Of a DNA stretch of 64,000 nucleotides, positions 26,326 to 34,698 are shown piece after piece. The stretch's first letter is position 1, and each line of letters starts with the position of its first letter. The stretch comes from Pseudoxanthomonas suwonensis. Lineage in GTDB: Bacteria; Pseudomonadota; Gammaproteobacteria; Xanthomonadales; Xanthomonadaceae. Location: positions 186,001 through 250,000 of the forward strand of contig NZ_CP011144.1 in NCBI RefSeq assembly GCF_000972865.1, read 5' to 3'. The notes under the pieces were generated by a model that was given only the letters and a program-made list of their open reading frames with translations, did no database searches and was not told where the DNA came from. The translations under genes were made by a program, and so were the position numbers.

Positions 26326-29300
26326 TCACGGCGCGGGCACGGCGATCCGTACCTGCGCCCCGGGCCGGACGACCCGCAACTCGCCGTCGCGCCACTGCGC
26401 CGGCGCCCCGTCGATGGTCACCGCGCCCGGCTCGCCGGCATACGGCCACGGCAGCACCAGCCCGCCCGGCGGCAGGCCGGCATCGGCGGCCACGTCCAGG
26501 CGCAGTTCGCCATCGATACGCTGCAGTGAATAGCCGAGCCGTCCGTGCGGCGTGTACAGGCCCTCGACCGCGATGCCCTCCCCTTCCAGCCAGTCCACCG
26601 GCACCCCGGCGGCAAGCACCAGGCTGTCGTCGCGCTCGCGCACGTAGGCGAACATGTCCAGCGCCGAGCGCAGGAAGTCCGAGGCCACCCAGGCATGCGG
26701 CAGGTCGCCGACGAAGAACGGCGTGCGCGGCGTGCGCGAGACGACTTCGGCCCACTGGTTCCAGTCCTGCGGCGCGCGGTCCCTGAAGAAATACTCGGTC
26801 GCCTCCCAGGCGCGCTCGCGCCAGCCCAGGCGCACGAACGCGGCCACGTTGCGCCACTCGTAGGGGGTGTAGTCCTTCCATTCGCGCTGGCCGTCGCGAC
26901 GCTGCACGAACTCGCGCCAGTAGCGCTCGAAGGTGTTCTCCAGCAGGTCGCGCGGCAGCCAGTCCTGCTCGCCGCCCGGCGCCAGCGCGATGGTGGTGGA
27001 AGTGGGGTCGAAGTCGCCCAGCTCGGCCGCGCCCGGCAGGTAGTCGATGCCGTGGCGGCGGGTGGCCGCGCGCAGCGAGGCGGCCAGGTCGGCGCGGAAC
27101 TGGTCGCGCGCGGCGGCCATGCGCCGGGCGTCGGCGTCGCGGCCCAGCGCCTGCGCGATCTCCACCGCGTCCTTGTAGCCGCGCAGCGCCCAGAAGTTGT
27201 CCCAGTACGAGTGCATCGGCTTGGCCGAATAGCCCTCGTGGCTGATCGAGGCCGGCATCATCCCGTAGAAGGCCGGATCCAGCCTGCGGTTGGCCGCGGT
27301 GCGCTCGCTGGCGCGCAGCTGCTCCATGTACCCGAACGCGCCGGCCACGTGCGGCCACATCTTCTCCAGGAACGCGCGGTCGCCGGTGTAGCGCCAGTAC
27401 TCGGCGATGTTGAAGATCAGTTCGCCGTGGCTGTCGTTCTCCGGCACCGGGTCGCTGCCGCGGTCGTCGACGCAGCACGGCACTTTGCCGTTGTCGAACT
27501 GGAATGGCGCGTACCACTCCAGGTACTCGCGCACGACCTCCGGCCGGCCCAGCCGCAGCAGGCCCTCGGAGATCATCGCCCCGTCGCGGATCCAGCTGCG
27601 CGAGTACGAGCGCGTGCCCGGCTGCAGGCGCGGGCCGACCCGCGAGACCAGCATGTGGCCCAGCGCGGTGCGTACCGTATCGGAGAACTCCTGTGCCTGC
27701 GGCGGCAGGCGCAACCGGACCTGGCCGAGCAGCTCCTGCCATTGCGCCTCGGCGCGCTGCGTCGCGGCCTGCGGATCGAAGCCTGCCGGCAGTCGCGCCG
27801 GTCCGCTCAGCGGCGCCACCAGCGCGACTTCGCGGGTCTGGCCCGGTGCCAGCCGCCAGCGGTAGAGCAGCATGCCGGAGGCCAGTCCGGTCGGATCGGC
27901 GACCGCGGTCGCGGCCGGGATGTCTCCGGCGGCCAGCCGCATCACTTCCAGGCCGGCGTCGAACGGGGTGGCGAACGCGGCATCCGGCGCGCCGGTCGCG
28001 AATACGCGCGGCCGTCCGTCCACCTCGACGGTGCCTTCGGCGATCGCCAGGCGCTCGATCCGGCTGACGCCGCCGATGGTGTTGAGGAACTGGCTGGGCG
28101 GATTGACCTGGAACGGCCGGATAGCCAGCGCCAGCGTGACCTCGCGCGTCCGCTCGCCCGGATTGGTCACGCGGTAGCGCGCGACCAGCTGCGAGTCCTC
28201 CGGCGTGCCCTGGGCGAAGGCCAGCACGTCGAGCAGCGGCGTGTCGTCATCGGCCCGGGTCCAGGTCACGTTGGGCATGGGAATGCCGCCGCTGCGCAGG
28301 CCCTGTCCGGTCTGCACGTCGGCCCAGGTGAGCAGCGTCCCGTCCTCCACCAGGAACGGTTCGATGCTGAAGCCGCCGCGCGCGACCTCCACTGCGCCGT
28401 CTTCGCCAATCAGCCCCTGCTCGAGGCCGCCGTCGATGCCGACGATGGTCCAGTACGGCTGCTCGCCGGTGAACCCGCGCGGCAGCCAGCCGCGCGGCAG
28501 GTCGGCGGCCACCGCCTTGACGAAGTCGTTGGGATGGGTGGAGAACGCCAGCGGCTGCACCTGCGCCTCGGCCAGCGCGTAGCGCGCGCCTTCCAGCGCC
28601 AGCGCGATGCGGCGCGATTCGGCCTCCGGCAGCGCGATCCAGTCGGTGTCGCCGCGGCCCGCCTCGACCTCGCGTACTACGCGCCAACCGCCCTGCCCGT
28701 CCTCCAGTTCCACGGCATAGCGCGCCGGCCGCTGCCCGGCCGCGGCCCAGTGCAGGCGCAAGCCGCCGAATTCGCGGACCTGCCCGAGGTCCAGTACCAG
28801 CCGCTGCGCGCCGCCAGTGCGCCAGGCGGTCGCCAGGTCGCCGTCGATGGCCAGTGCGGCGGTGGCCGGCGAGGCGGTCGCCTCGGCCGCGACCGCGCGC
28901 GGCGGCGTCGCCGGATCGGGCGGCAGCGGCTCGAACGTCAGCTGGTCGAAGCACACCGAGCCGGCGCCGCCGGCGTTGTTGTAGACGGTGAACTCGACTT
29001 TCGCGCTGCGGCGCAGGGTCCTGTCCGGATCCGGGCCCCAGGCCTTGTCGATGTGGCGGGTGCGGTAGCTCACCTCGGTCCAGCCGACGGGAAAATCGTA
29101 GCGGGGCCGGTTCACCCACCACACGTTGTCGCCGCTGGCGTCGACCAGCTTGAACTGCAGGTCGTTGGCCGGCGAGTCGCCGCGCAACCGGAAGCCGAAG
29201 CGGTAGTTCTCCGGATACTCCAGCGGCAGCTCGCGCTGGATCCCGGCGTAGCCGGACACGCCGTTGAAGTCGTAGTCCAGGCACAGCGCCCTGCCCTCGA

Positions 29301-29517
29301 CGCCCTCCACCTGGCGCAGGCTGCCGCTGACCTGGTTGGAGACCACCACGCCCCAGGGAGATGCGTCTTCGAAGTCGTCCAGCACCTGCGTTTGGGCGCT
29401 TGCCGTCTCCGCAGCGACGAGGCCAAGAGCAAGAGCCAAACCAGCGTGGCGTAGGGCGAGGCATGGTCTCCCTTGGCGAAACCGACGGCGCCATGGATGG
29501 CGCCGTCGAGCCTCCAT
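26326..29517 (-). CDS. Secreted discoidin-domain (alpha/alpha)6 glycoside hydrolase
   Basis: A 1063-residue exported protein. A basic N-terminus and hydrophobic core ending AAETASA form a signal peptide to about residue 41. Next come a beta-rich carbohydrate-binding module (about 45-190, opening LDDFEDASPWGVVVSNQ), an F5/8-type discoidin domain (about 205-320, with LVLDLGQVREFGGLRLHW), a linker beta-domain, and a C-terminal (alpha/alpha)6 domain (about 600-980). The motif SYSRSWIRDGAMISEGLLRL resembles the RDGA region of GH15/GH63-like inverting enzymes. Substrate is not deducible; the neighbours suggest a bacterial glucan. The ATG at 29517 lies inside an inverted-repeat element; no other ATG can precede the signal peptide without reading through repeats. 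Last gene of the locus. Confidence 0.78.
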   Translation of the reverse strand: MEARRRHPWRRRFRQGRPCLALRHAGLALALGLVAAETASAQTQVLDDFEDASPWGVVVSNQVSGSLRQVEGVEGRALCLDYDFNGVSGYAGIQRELPLEYPENYRFGFRLRGDSPANDLQFKLVDASGDNVWWVNRPRYDFPVGWTEVSYRTRHIDKAWGPDPDRTLRRSAKVEFTVYNNAGGAGSVCFDQLTFEPLPPDPATPPRAVAAEATASPATAALAIDGDLATAWRTGGAQRLVLDLGQVREFGGLRLHWAAAGQRPARYAVELEDGQGGWRVVREVEAGRGDTDWIALPEAESRRIALALEGARYALAEAQVQPLAFSTHPNDFVKAVAADLPRGWLPRGFTGEQPYWTIVGIDGGLEQGLIGEDGAVEVARGGFSIEPFLVEDGTLLTWADVQTGQGLRSGGIPMPNVTWTRADDDTPLLDVLAFAQGTPEDSQLVARYRVTNPGERTREVTLALAIRPFQVNPPSQFLNTIGGVSRIERLAIAEGTVEVDGRPRVFATGAPDAAFATPFDAGLEVMRLAAGDIPAATAVADPTGLASGMLLYRWRLAPGQTREVALVAPLSGPARLPAGFDPQAATQRAEAQWQELLGQVRLRLPPQAQEFSDTVRTALGHMLVSRVGPRLQPGTRSYSRSWIRDGAMISEGLLRLGRPEVVREYLEWYAPFQFDNGKVPCCVDDRGSDPVPENDSHGELIFNIAEYWRYTGDRAFLEKMWPHVAGAFGYMEQLRASERTAANRRLDPAFYGMMPASISHEGYSAKPMHSYWDNFWALRGYKDAVEIAQALGRDADARRMAAARDQFRADLAASLRAATRRHGIDYLPGAAELGDFDPTSTTIALAPGGEQDWLPRDLLENTFERYWREFVQRRDGQREWKDYTPYEWRNVAAFVRLGWRERAWEATEYFFRDRAPQDWNQWAEVVSRTPRTPFFVGDLPHAWVASDFLRSALDMFAYVRERDDSLVLAAGVPVDWLEGEGIAVEGLYTPHGRLGYSLQRIDGELRLDVAADAGLPPGGLVLPWPYAGEPGAVTIDGAPAQWRDGELRVVRPGAQVRIAVPAP

Positions 29518-29555
29518 GGATGGATCTACGGCGCGTTTCGCCAAGGGAGACCATG
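29462..29555. repeat. Nested inverted-repeat element 1 (21-bp outer arms)
   Basis: The outer arms 29462-29482 (CATGGTCTCCCTTGGCGAAA plus C) and 29535-29555 are exact reverse complements. Inside is a perfect 12-bp inner hairpin, CGACGGCGCCAT..ATGGCGCCGTCG (29483-29508, 2-nt loop), followed by GAGCCTCCATGGATGGATCT and ACGGCGC. It provides the start codon of the downstream hydrolase. Element 2 has the same plan. Confidence 0.85.
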
Positions 29556-29711
29556 TCTCGCCTGCAAGCGTCCGCGGCGACCTGACGGGAAAAGCAACAA
29601 CACTGCGATCTATGTGCCCATCGGCAAATCCACTGAGGACTCCCAGGTCGCGTGACTGGATGGGCTTGAGCGACCCCCTGCTTTTTCTACCCGCATCCAG
29701 CCAGGACCGGA

Positions 29712-29819
29712 GGGCCGGTGCGGTGCCCCGGGCCGGGACCGTCGGCGGCATGGATGCCGCCGTCGAGCCTCCAGGGATGGATTCACGGCGTGTCCCGGCC
29801 CGGGGCACCGCACCGGCCC
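29712..29819. repeat. Nested inverted-repeat element 2 (28-bp outer arms)
   Basis: The outer arms 29712-29739 (beginning GGGCCGGTGCGGTGCCCCGG) and 29792-29819 pair perfectly over 28 bp. The inner hairpin CGGCGGCAT..ATGCCGCCG (29743-29762) is followed by TCGAGCCTCCAGGGATGG and ACGGCGT. The inner scaffold matches element 1 almost base for base, while the outer arms are unrelated. Together the two elements fill the 373-nt gap between the permease and the hydrolase. Confidence 0.85.
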
Positions 29820-29890
29820 CGCGACCATGCCGGCAAGCCAATGCTTTCAGCCAACCGCCCAGCAATCCATCTGAGAACATCGAACCCACC

Positions 29891-30727
29891 TCATCCTTTC
29901 ACGCTGCCCAGCAACAGTCCCTGGATGTAGTAGCGCTGCAGCAGCAGGAACAGCGCCAGCACCGGGATCACCGTGACCACCGCGCCGGCCATCATCATCT
30001 CCACGTCCTGGATGTGCTCGCGCGAGAGCGAGGCCATCGCCACCGGCAGGGTGTAGTTCGCCTGGTCGGTCAGCACGATCAGCGGCCACATGAAGTCGTT
30101 CCAGGCGGCCATGAAGGTGAAGATCGCCAGCGTCACTAGCACCGGCTTGAGCATCGGCAGCACGATGGTGAAGAAGATCCGCCACTCGCCCGCCCCGTCG
30201 ATCCGCGCCGCCTCCAGCAGCTCGTCCGGGATCGAGCGCGCGTACTGGCGCACCAGGAAGATGCCGAACACCCCGGCCAGCGCCGGCACCACCACCCCGG
30301 CGTAGGTGTTGACCAGGCCCAGCTGCTTCATCAGCAGGAACAGCGGCAGCATCGCCACCTGCGCCGGGACCACCAGCGCGGCCAGCAGCAGCTGGAACAC
30401 CCGCTCGCGGCCGGCGAAGCGCAGCTTGGCGAAGGCGTAGCCGGCCAGGGTGTTGAACAGCAGCGCGCCCAGGGTGATGGCCACCGACACCAGCACGCTG
30501 TTGGCGAAGTTGCGGGCCATGCCGGTGCGGCCGAACATCTCGTGGTAGTTGTCGAACGTGACCGACGACGGCAGCAGCGGCGGCGGGAAGCGGCTGGCCT
30601 CGCCGGCCGGCATGAACGACACCGACAGCATCCACAGCAGCGGCGCCAGGCTGACCGCGGCCAGCGCCAGCAGCGCGCCGTTGACCAGCAGCGCATGTGC
30701 GCGCGACTGCCCGACCTCGCGACTCAT
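29891..30727 (-). CDS. CUT1 sugar ABC transporter permease (MalG/UgpE type)
   Basis: A 278-residue permease with six membrane helices. The ATPase-docking EAA loop is intact as LLEAARIDGAGEWRIFFTIV followed by LPMLKP. The first helix lies in LLVNGALLALAAVSLAPLLW, and the C-terminus has the short MalG-type tail. It pairs with the MalF-type permease 19 nt upstream. Neither has an adjacent ATPase gene. Downstream of it the locus is interrupted by two inverted-repeat elements before the discoidin hydrolase. Confidence 0.92.
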   Translation of the reverse strand: MSREVGQSRAHALLVNGALLALAAVSLAPLLWMLSVSFMPAGEASRFPPPLLPSSVTFDNYHEMFGRTGMARNFANSVLVSVAITLGALLFNTLAGYAFAKLRFAGRERVFQLLLAALVVPAQVAMLPLFLLMKQLGLVNTYAGVVVPALAGVFGIFLVRQYARSIPDELLEAARIDGAGEWRIFFTIVLPMLKPVLVTLAIFTFMAAWNDFMWPLIVLTDQANYTLPVAMASLSREHIQDVEMMMAGAVVTVIPVLALFLLLQRYYIQGLLLGSVKG

Positions 30728-30746
30728 GCGCCTGCCCGCCGGTGCT

Positions 30747-31625
30747 TCATACCAGCCCCTTCCTGCGCCCGAGGCGCAGCATCAGCGTGGTCACGCCCAG
30801 GATGATCAGGAACAGCAGGAACGCCACTGCCGAGGCGCGGCCCAGGTTCCACCACTTGAAGCCCTCCTCGAACATGAAGTACAGCACGCTGACCGTGCTC
30901 TGCAGCGGGTCGCCGCGGGTCATCACGTAGGGCTCGGCGAACAGCTGGAAGTAGCCGGACACGGTGATCACACCGACCACCAGCAGCACCGGCCCCAGCT
31001 GCGGCAGGGTGATGTGCAGGAACTGGCGCCAGCGCGAGGCGCCGTCGATGCGCGCGGCCTCGTACAGGTCCTGCGGGATCGCCTGCAGGCCGGCCAGGAA
31101 GATCACCATGTTGTAGCCGAAGTTCTTCCACACCGCGAACAGGATGATGGTCGGCATCGCCCAGCGCGGGTCGCCCAGCCAGTCCACCGGCGAGATGCCG
31201 ACGTGGCCCAGCGCCCAGTTCACCAGGCCGTAGCTGGTGTGGAACAGGTAGCGCCAGATCACCGCCACCGCCACCAGGGTGGTCACCACCGGCGCGAACA
31301 GCGCGGTACGGAACAGCGCCCTGGCCCGCGCCACCGGTGCGTTGAGCAGCAGCGCCGCGCCCAGCGACACCGCGATCGACAGTGGCACCCCGACCACCAC
31401 GAAGTAGGTGGTGTTCCACAGCGCCTTCCAGAACATCGGCGTGCGCAGCAGCTCGATGTAGTTGTCCAGCGCGATGAAGCGCAGGTTGTCGCGGTCGGCC
31501 AGCGCGTACAGGTCGAAGTCGGTCAGGCTCAGCGCCAGCGCTGCCAGCACCGGCAGGCCGAAGAACACGCCGAGCACCAGCAACGCCGGCGCGGCGAACA
31601 TCCAGCCGGCGAGCGAACGGCTCAT
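30747..31625 (-). CDS. CUT1 sugar ABC transporter permease (MalF/UgpA type)
   Basis: A 292-residue permease with six helices and the EAA loop LYEAARIDGASRWRQFLHIT ending LPQLGP. The family opening AGWMFAAPALLVLGVFFGLP and the ALSLTDFDLY segment are typical of MalF/UgpA/LacF. Its ATG overlaps the stop of the binding-protein gene (ATGA), so the two are translationally coupled. Together with the MalG-type partner it should form the membrane channel of an oligosaccharide importer. Confidence 0.92.
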   Translation of the reverse strand: MSRSLAGWMFAAPALLVLGVFFGLPVLAALALSLTDFDLYALADRDNLRFIALDNYIELLRTPMFWKALWNTTYFVVVGVPLSIAVSLGAALLLNAPVARARALFRTALFAPVVTTLVAVAVIWRYLFHTSYGLVNWALGHVGISPVDWLGDPRWAMPTIILFAVWKNFGYNMVIFLAGLQAIPQDLYEAARIDGASRWRQFLHITLPQLGPVLLVVGVITVSGYFQLFAEPYVMTRGDPLQSTVSVLYFMFEEGFKWWNLGRASAVAFLLFLIILGVTTLMLRLGRRKGLV

Positions 31626-32938
31626 GGCGTCGCCTCGACGGCCGCGGCGTCCGGATGTTCGCGTTCGTACATCCAGCGCCGCTTCTCCAGGATCGCGTCG
31701 ACCCGCCGGTCCAGTTCGCGCAGGGCCTGGTCCTGCGGCTCGCCGCCGCGGACCACGCGCTCGGTGGCGATGCGCATCTCCTGCACGATCCGCTCCCATT
31801 CCAGCACCTTCGGGGTCGGCTCGACCCGCTCGAGCTGGTCGCGGAAGGCGTGCGACAGCTCGTCCTGCGCCAGCGCCGGATGCTCCCAGGTGCTGCGCCT
31901 CGGCGGCAGGTTGCCGATCATGGCGTGGAAACGCTGCTGGATGTCGGGCCGCGACAGGAACTCGATCAGCTTCCATGCCTCCGGCTGGCGCGGCGAGTCG
32001 CGGAACAGCACCAGGCTGGTGCCGCCGGCGATGCCCGCGCCCGGGCCGTCGGGACCGGGCAGCGGCATGGTGCCCCACTGCCCTTCCAGCGCCGGCGGCT
32101 GGCGCCGGCGGAACTCGCGGACGTTCCACGGTCCGGACAGGTAGAACGCGTAGTAGCCGTTGAAGAACTCGTCCCAGACGTTGGAGATCTGGGTCTCGGA
32201 CATCTTCGGCGCCCAGCCCTGCTCGAACATGTTGGCGTAGAAGGCCAGCGCGCGGCGGAAGCCCGGGCTCCGGAAGTTGCCGCGGTTGTCGTGGTCGCGC
32301 AGCAGCGGGTCATCCTGCTGCAGCGCGAACGACAGCTGCTGCTCGAACTCGTTGAGCGGCATCAGCACCGCGTAGCGGTCCGGGCCGACATGGCGCTTGA
32401 CCGCGGCCATCGCCTGCTCCCACTCGGCCCAGGTCCGCGGCGGCCGCTCCACGCCGGCCTCGCGCAGGATGTCCTTGCGGTAGAACAGCAGGCGCGTGTC
32501 CACGTACCACGGGATGCCGAGCAGTTCCCCGTCGATCACCGCCGTGTCCCAGATGCCGGGGAAGAAATCCTCCGGGTCGACCACTTCGGAGGCGTCGACG
32601 AACGGCTGCAGCGGCTCCAGCACGCCCAGCGCGGCGAACTCCGGCAGCCAGGTGTTGCCGAGCTGGCACACGTCCGGCAGCGCCTCGGCGGCGAAGGCGG
32701 TCAGCAGCTTCTCGTGCGCGGCGGTCCAGGGGACCTGCTGGATCTCCACGCGGATGCCGGTCTCGCGCTCGAACTCGGGGACCAGTTCGGCGACCACTTC
32801 GGCCTCGCGGCCCATCGCCCAGAAGCGCACCGGCTCGGGCGCGTCGCGGCCGCAGGCGGCCAGGACGAGCACCAGGATCGGGAGCACGCACGCGGCCGCC
32901 GCGCGCGCCGCGCCGCGCCAGTGGGCCGGGGCGCTCAC
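31622..32938 (-). CDS. Family 1 extracellular sugar-binding lipoprotein
   Basis: A 438-residue binding protein with a lipoprotein signal (VLPILVLVLAAC, lipid Cys at about 28) and a family 1 periplasmic-binding fold. Typical family blocks are FAAEALPDVCQLGNTWLPEF, WYVDTRLLFYRKDIL and FYLSGPWNVREF. It starts with GTG at 32938, overlapping the stop of the GH144-like gene (GTGA). The longer frame upstream is only a shadow of that gene. It should deliver a sugar or oligosaccharide, possibly a glucan fragment, to the two permeases. Confidence 0.9.
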   Translation of the reverse strand: MSAPAHWRGAARAAAACVLPILVLVLAACGRDAPEPVRFWAMGREAEVVAELVPEFERETGIRVEIQQVPWTAAHEKLLTAFAAEALPDVCQLGNTWLPEFAALGVLEPLQPFVDASEVVDPEDFFPGIWDTAVIDGELLGIPWYVDTRLLFYRKDILREAGVERPPRTWAEWEQAMAAVKRHVGPDRYAVLMPLNEFEQQLSFALQQDDPLLRDHDNRGNFRSPGFRRALAFYANMFEQGWAPKMSETQISNVWDEFFNGYYAFYLSGPWNVREFRRRQPPALEGQWGTMPLPGPDGPGAGIAGGTSLVLFRDSPRQPEAWKLIEFLSRPDIQQRFHAMIGNLPPRRSTWEHPALAQDELSHAFRDQLERVEPTPKVLEWERIVQEMRIATERVVRGGEPQDQALRELDRRVDAILEKRRWMYEREHPDAAAVEATP

Positions 32939-34575
32939 GGTGGCGGCTGCGCGCGGTTGCTGGGAGGCTGCTCCTGCTGCTTCTGCGCCTCGGCCGCCGC
33001 CGCGCGCGACTCGGCCACGCCCAGCGCGCGTGCCGACGCGGCGCCGGGATCGGACTGCGGCGCCTCGGGCGTCTCGTCCTCCGGGGTGAGCCAGCCACCG
33101 CGGAAACCGGCCCGTTCCAGCCCGGTGCGGATGTACGGGCTCTTCTTCATCACCGTCCACACGAACTCGTTGCGGTAGTTGGCGATCATCGCCAGGATCG
33201 GCCCCTGGTCGATGCCGATGTAGTCGCTGGCCACCCAGCCCTTGCCCGGCACCAGCCGCCCGGTCTTGAGCGGGATGTCGAAGTCGAAGCTGGGGTTGAA
33301 CGAGTCGAGGAAACCGTAGCTGGAGTACAGGAAGTCGCCGTAGCGGCGGTGCATCTCCTCGGTGGCCGGGATCACCACCTCGGGCGCGAACACGATCGAG
33401 GAGATCGCCGCGGTCGGGACGATGGTGCCGTCGTCGAAGTTCTCGCGCAGGCCGGCCCCGCGCGAGGAATAGTGGCGGAACTCGCGCTCCTCGCCGCGGT
33501 AGATCTGGCGGGTGTTCTGCGGCCCGTCGCCGGCGGTCAGGCCCCACACGTTCTCGCCGTAGTCCTTCCACTTCATCGGATTGGCGATGGCGTATTCGCG
33601 CTGGGCCAGCGCGGCGCGGCGGCTGTTGAGGAAGTAGTCGATCCCGCGCCCGCGCATGTAGGCGTCCTGGATGTCGCGGTAGTCGATCCAGACGTGGCTG
33701 TACTGGTGGCCGAACAGCGGGCCGAAGGACAGGTACTCCTGTCCGTAGTAGACCCCCCAGTCGTGGTCGTAGGTGCGGGTCCACACCGTCCAGGCGTCCT
33801 CGCTGACCGGATGGGTCGGCGAGCCCAGCGCCAGCACGTACAGCAGCATCGCCTCGTTGTAGCCCATCCAGTCATGGACGATGAAGCCGCTTTCCGGGAA
33901 CCAGCCCATCGACACCAGCGGCTCGCGCTGCTGCAGCCAGGTCCAGTCGACCTTGCGGTACAGCTGGTCGGCCAGCCGGCGGATCTCCTGCTCGCGCGGG
34001 TCGTCGCCGTCGAAGTAGGCCTGGGCGAACAGCACGCCCATCATCATCAGCGCGGTGTCCACGCTCGACAGTTCCACCCAGCTGTCGTAGCGATGGCCGT
34101 GCTGCATGTCGAGGAAGTGGTAGTAGAAGCCCTTGTAGGCGCCTTTTCCGGTGCGCTGCGGCCCCTCCGGGATGTCGCGCAGGAAGCGCAGCGTGGTCAG
34201 GGTGCGGTCCACCGCCTGGGTGCGGCTGACCCAGCCGTTCTCGATGCCGATCGGATAGGCGGTCAACGCGTAGCCGATCGAGGCGATGCTGGCGAACGGG
34301 CGCGACGGGTAGCGGTCCGGGGTCAGGCCGTTCTGCTCGTTGGTGGTGTCCCAGAAGAACTGGAAGGTGCGCTTCTCGATGTCGCGGAACAGCGGCGGCA
34401 GCTCCGGCCGCGGTGGCCGCTCGGGCAGGACCGCTTCGATCAGGATCACGTCGGGCTTGGGCGGCGGCGGCAGTTGCGGCGGCGGCTGGTCGCGTCCGCA
34501 CGCCGCCGCCAGCCATGCCGCGATGGCCATCGTCGCCCCGATTCGCAGATGCCGCCAGTTCACTCTGACCCCCAT
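32935..34575 (-). CDS. GH144-like glucanase lipoprotein (COG5368 glycoamylase family)
   Basis: A 546-residue lipoprotein; the signal ends WLAAAC with the lipid Cys near residue 26. After a Pro-rich linker comes the 'glycoamylase-like' domain (about 65-475). Typical blocks are RTFQFFWDTTNEQNGLTPDR, SIASIGYALTAYPIG, GKGAYKGFYYHFLD and GFLDSFNPSFDFD. This domain family contains GH144 endo-beta-1,2-glucanases, so cyclic or linear beta-1,2-glucan is a reasonable substrate guess, not a proof. A disordered Ala/Gln/Pro tail ends the protein. It sits between the TonB receptor and the binding protein and overlaps the latter. Confidence 0.85.
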   Translation of the reverse strand: MGVRVNWRHLRIGATMAIAAWLAAACGRDQPPPQLPPPPKPDVILIEAVLPERPPRPELPPLFRDIEKRTFQFFWDTTNEQNGLTPDRYPSRPFASIASIGYALTAYPIGIENGWVSRTQAVDRTLTTLRFLRDIPEGPQRTGKGAYKGFYYHFLDMQHGHRYDSWVELSSVDTALMMMGVLFAQAYFDGDDPREQEIRRLADQLYRKVDWTWLQQREPLVSMGWFPESGFIVHDWMGYNEAMLLYVLALGSPTHPVSEDAWTVWTRTYDHDWGVYYGQEYLSFGPLFGHQYSHVWIDYRDIQDAYMRGRGIDYFLNSRRAALAQREYAIANPMKWKDYGENVWGLTAGDGPQNTRQIYRGEEREFRHYSSRGAGLRENFDDGTIVPTAAISSIVFAPEVVIPATEEMHRRYGDFLYSSYGFLDSFNPSFDFDIPLKTGRLVPGKGWVASDYIGIDQGPILAMIANYRNEFVWTVMKKSPYIRTGLERAGFRGGWLTPEDETPEAPQSDPGAASARALGVAESRAAAAEAQKQQEQPPSNRAQPPP

Positions 34576-34698
34576 CTCACGCAACCCGCCCTGTCTTGCC
34601 ACCCGGCCCGTCCCGCCCGGCGCCTCGCGGCGCGCGGACGGGACGGAACGCAACGGCCGGCCCGGCGGGAGAGGAGGCCGGGCCCGGCCGCCGTGGAC

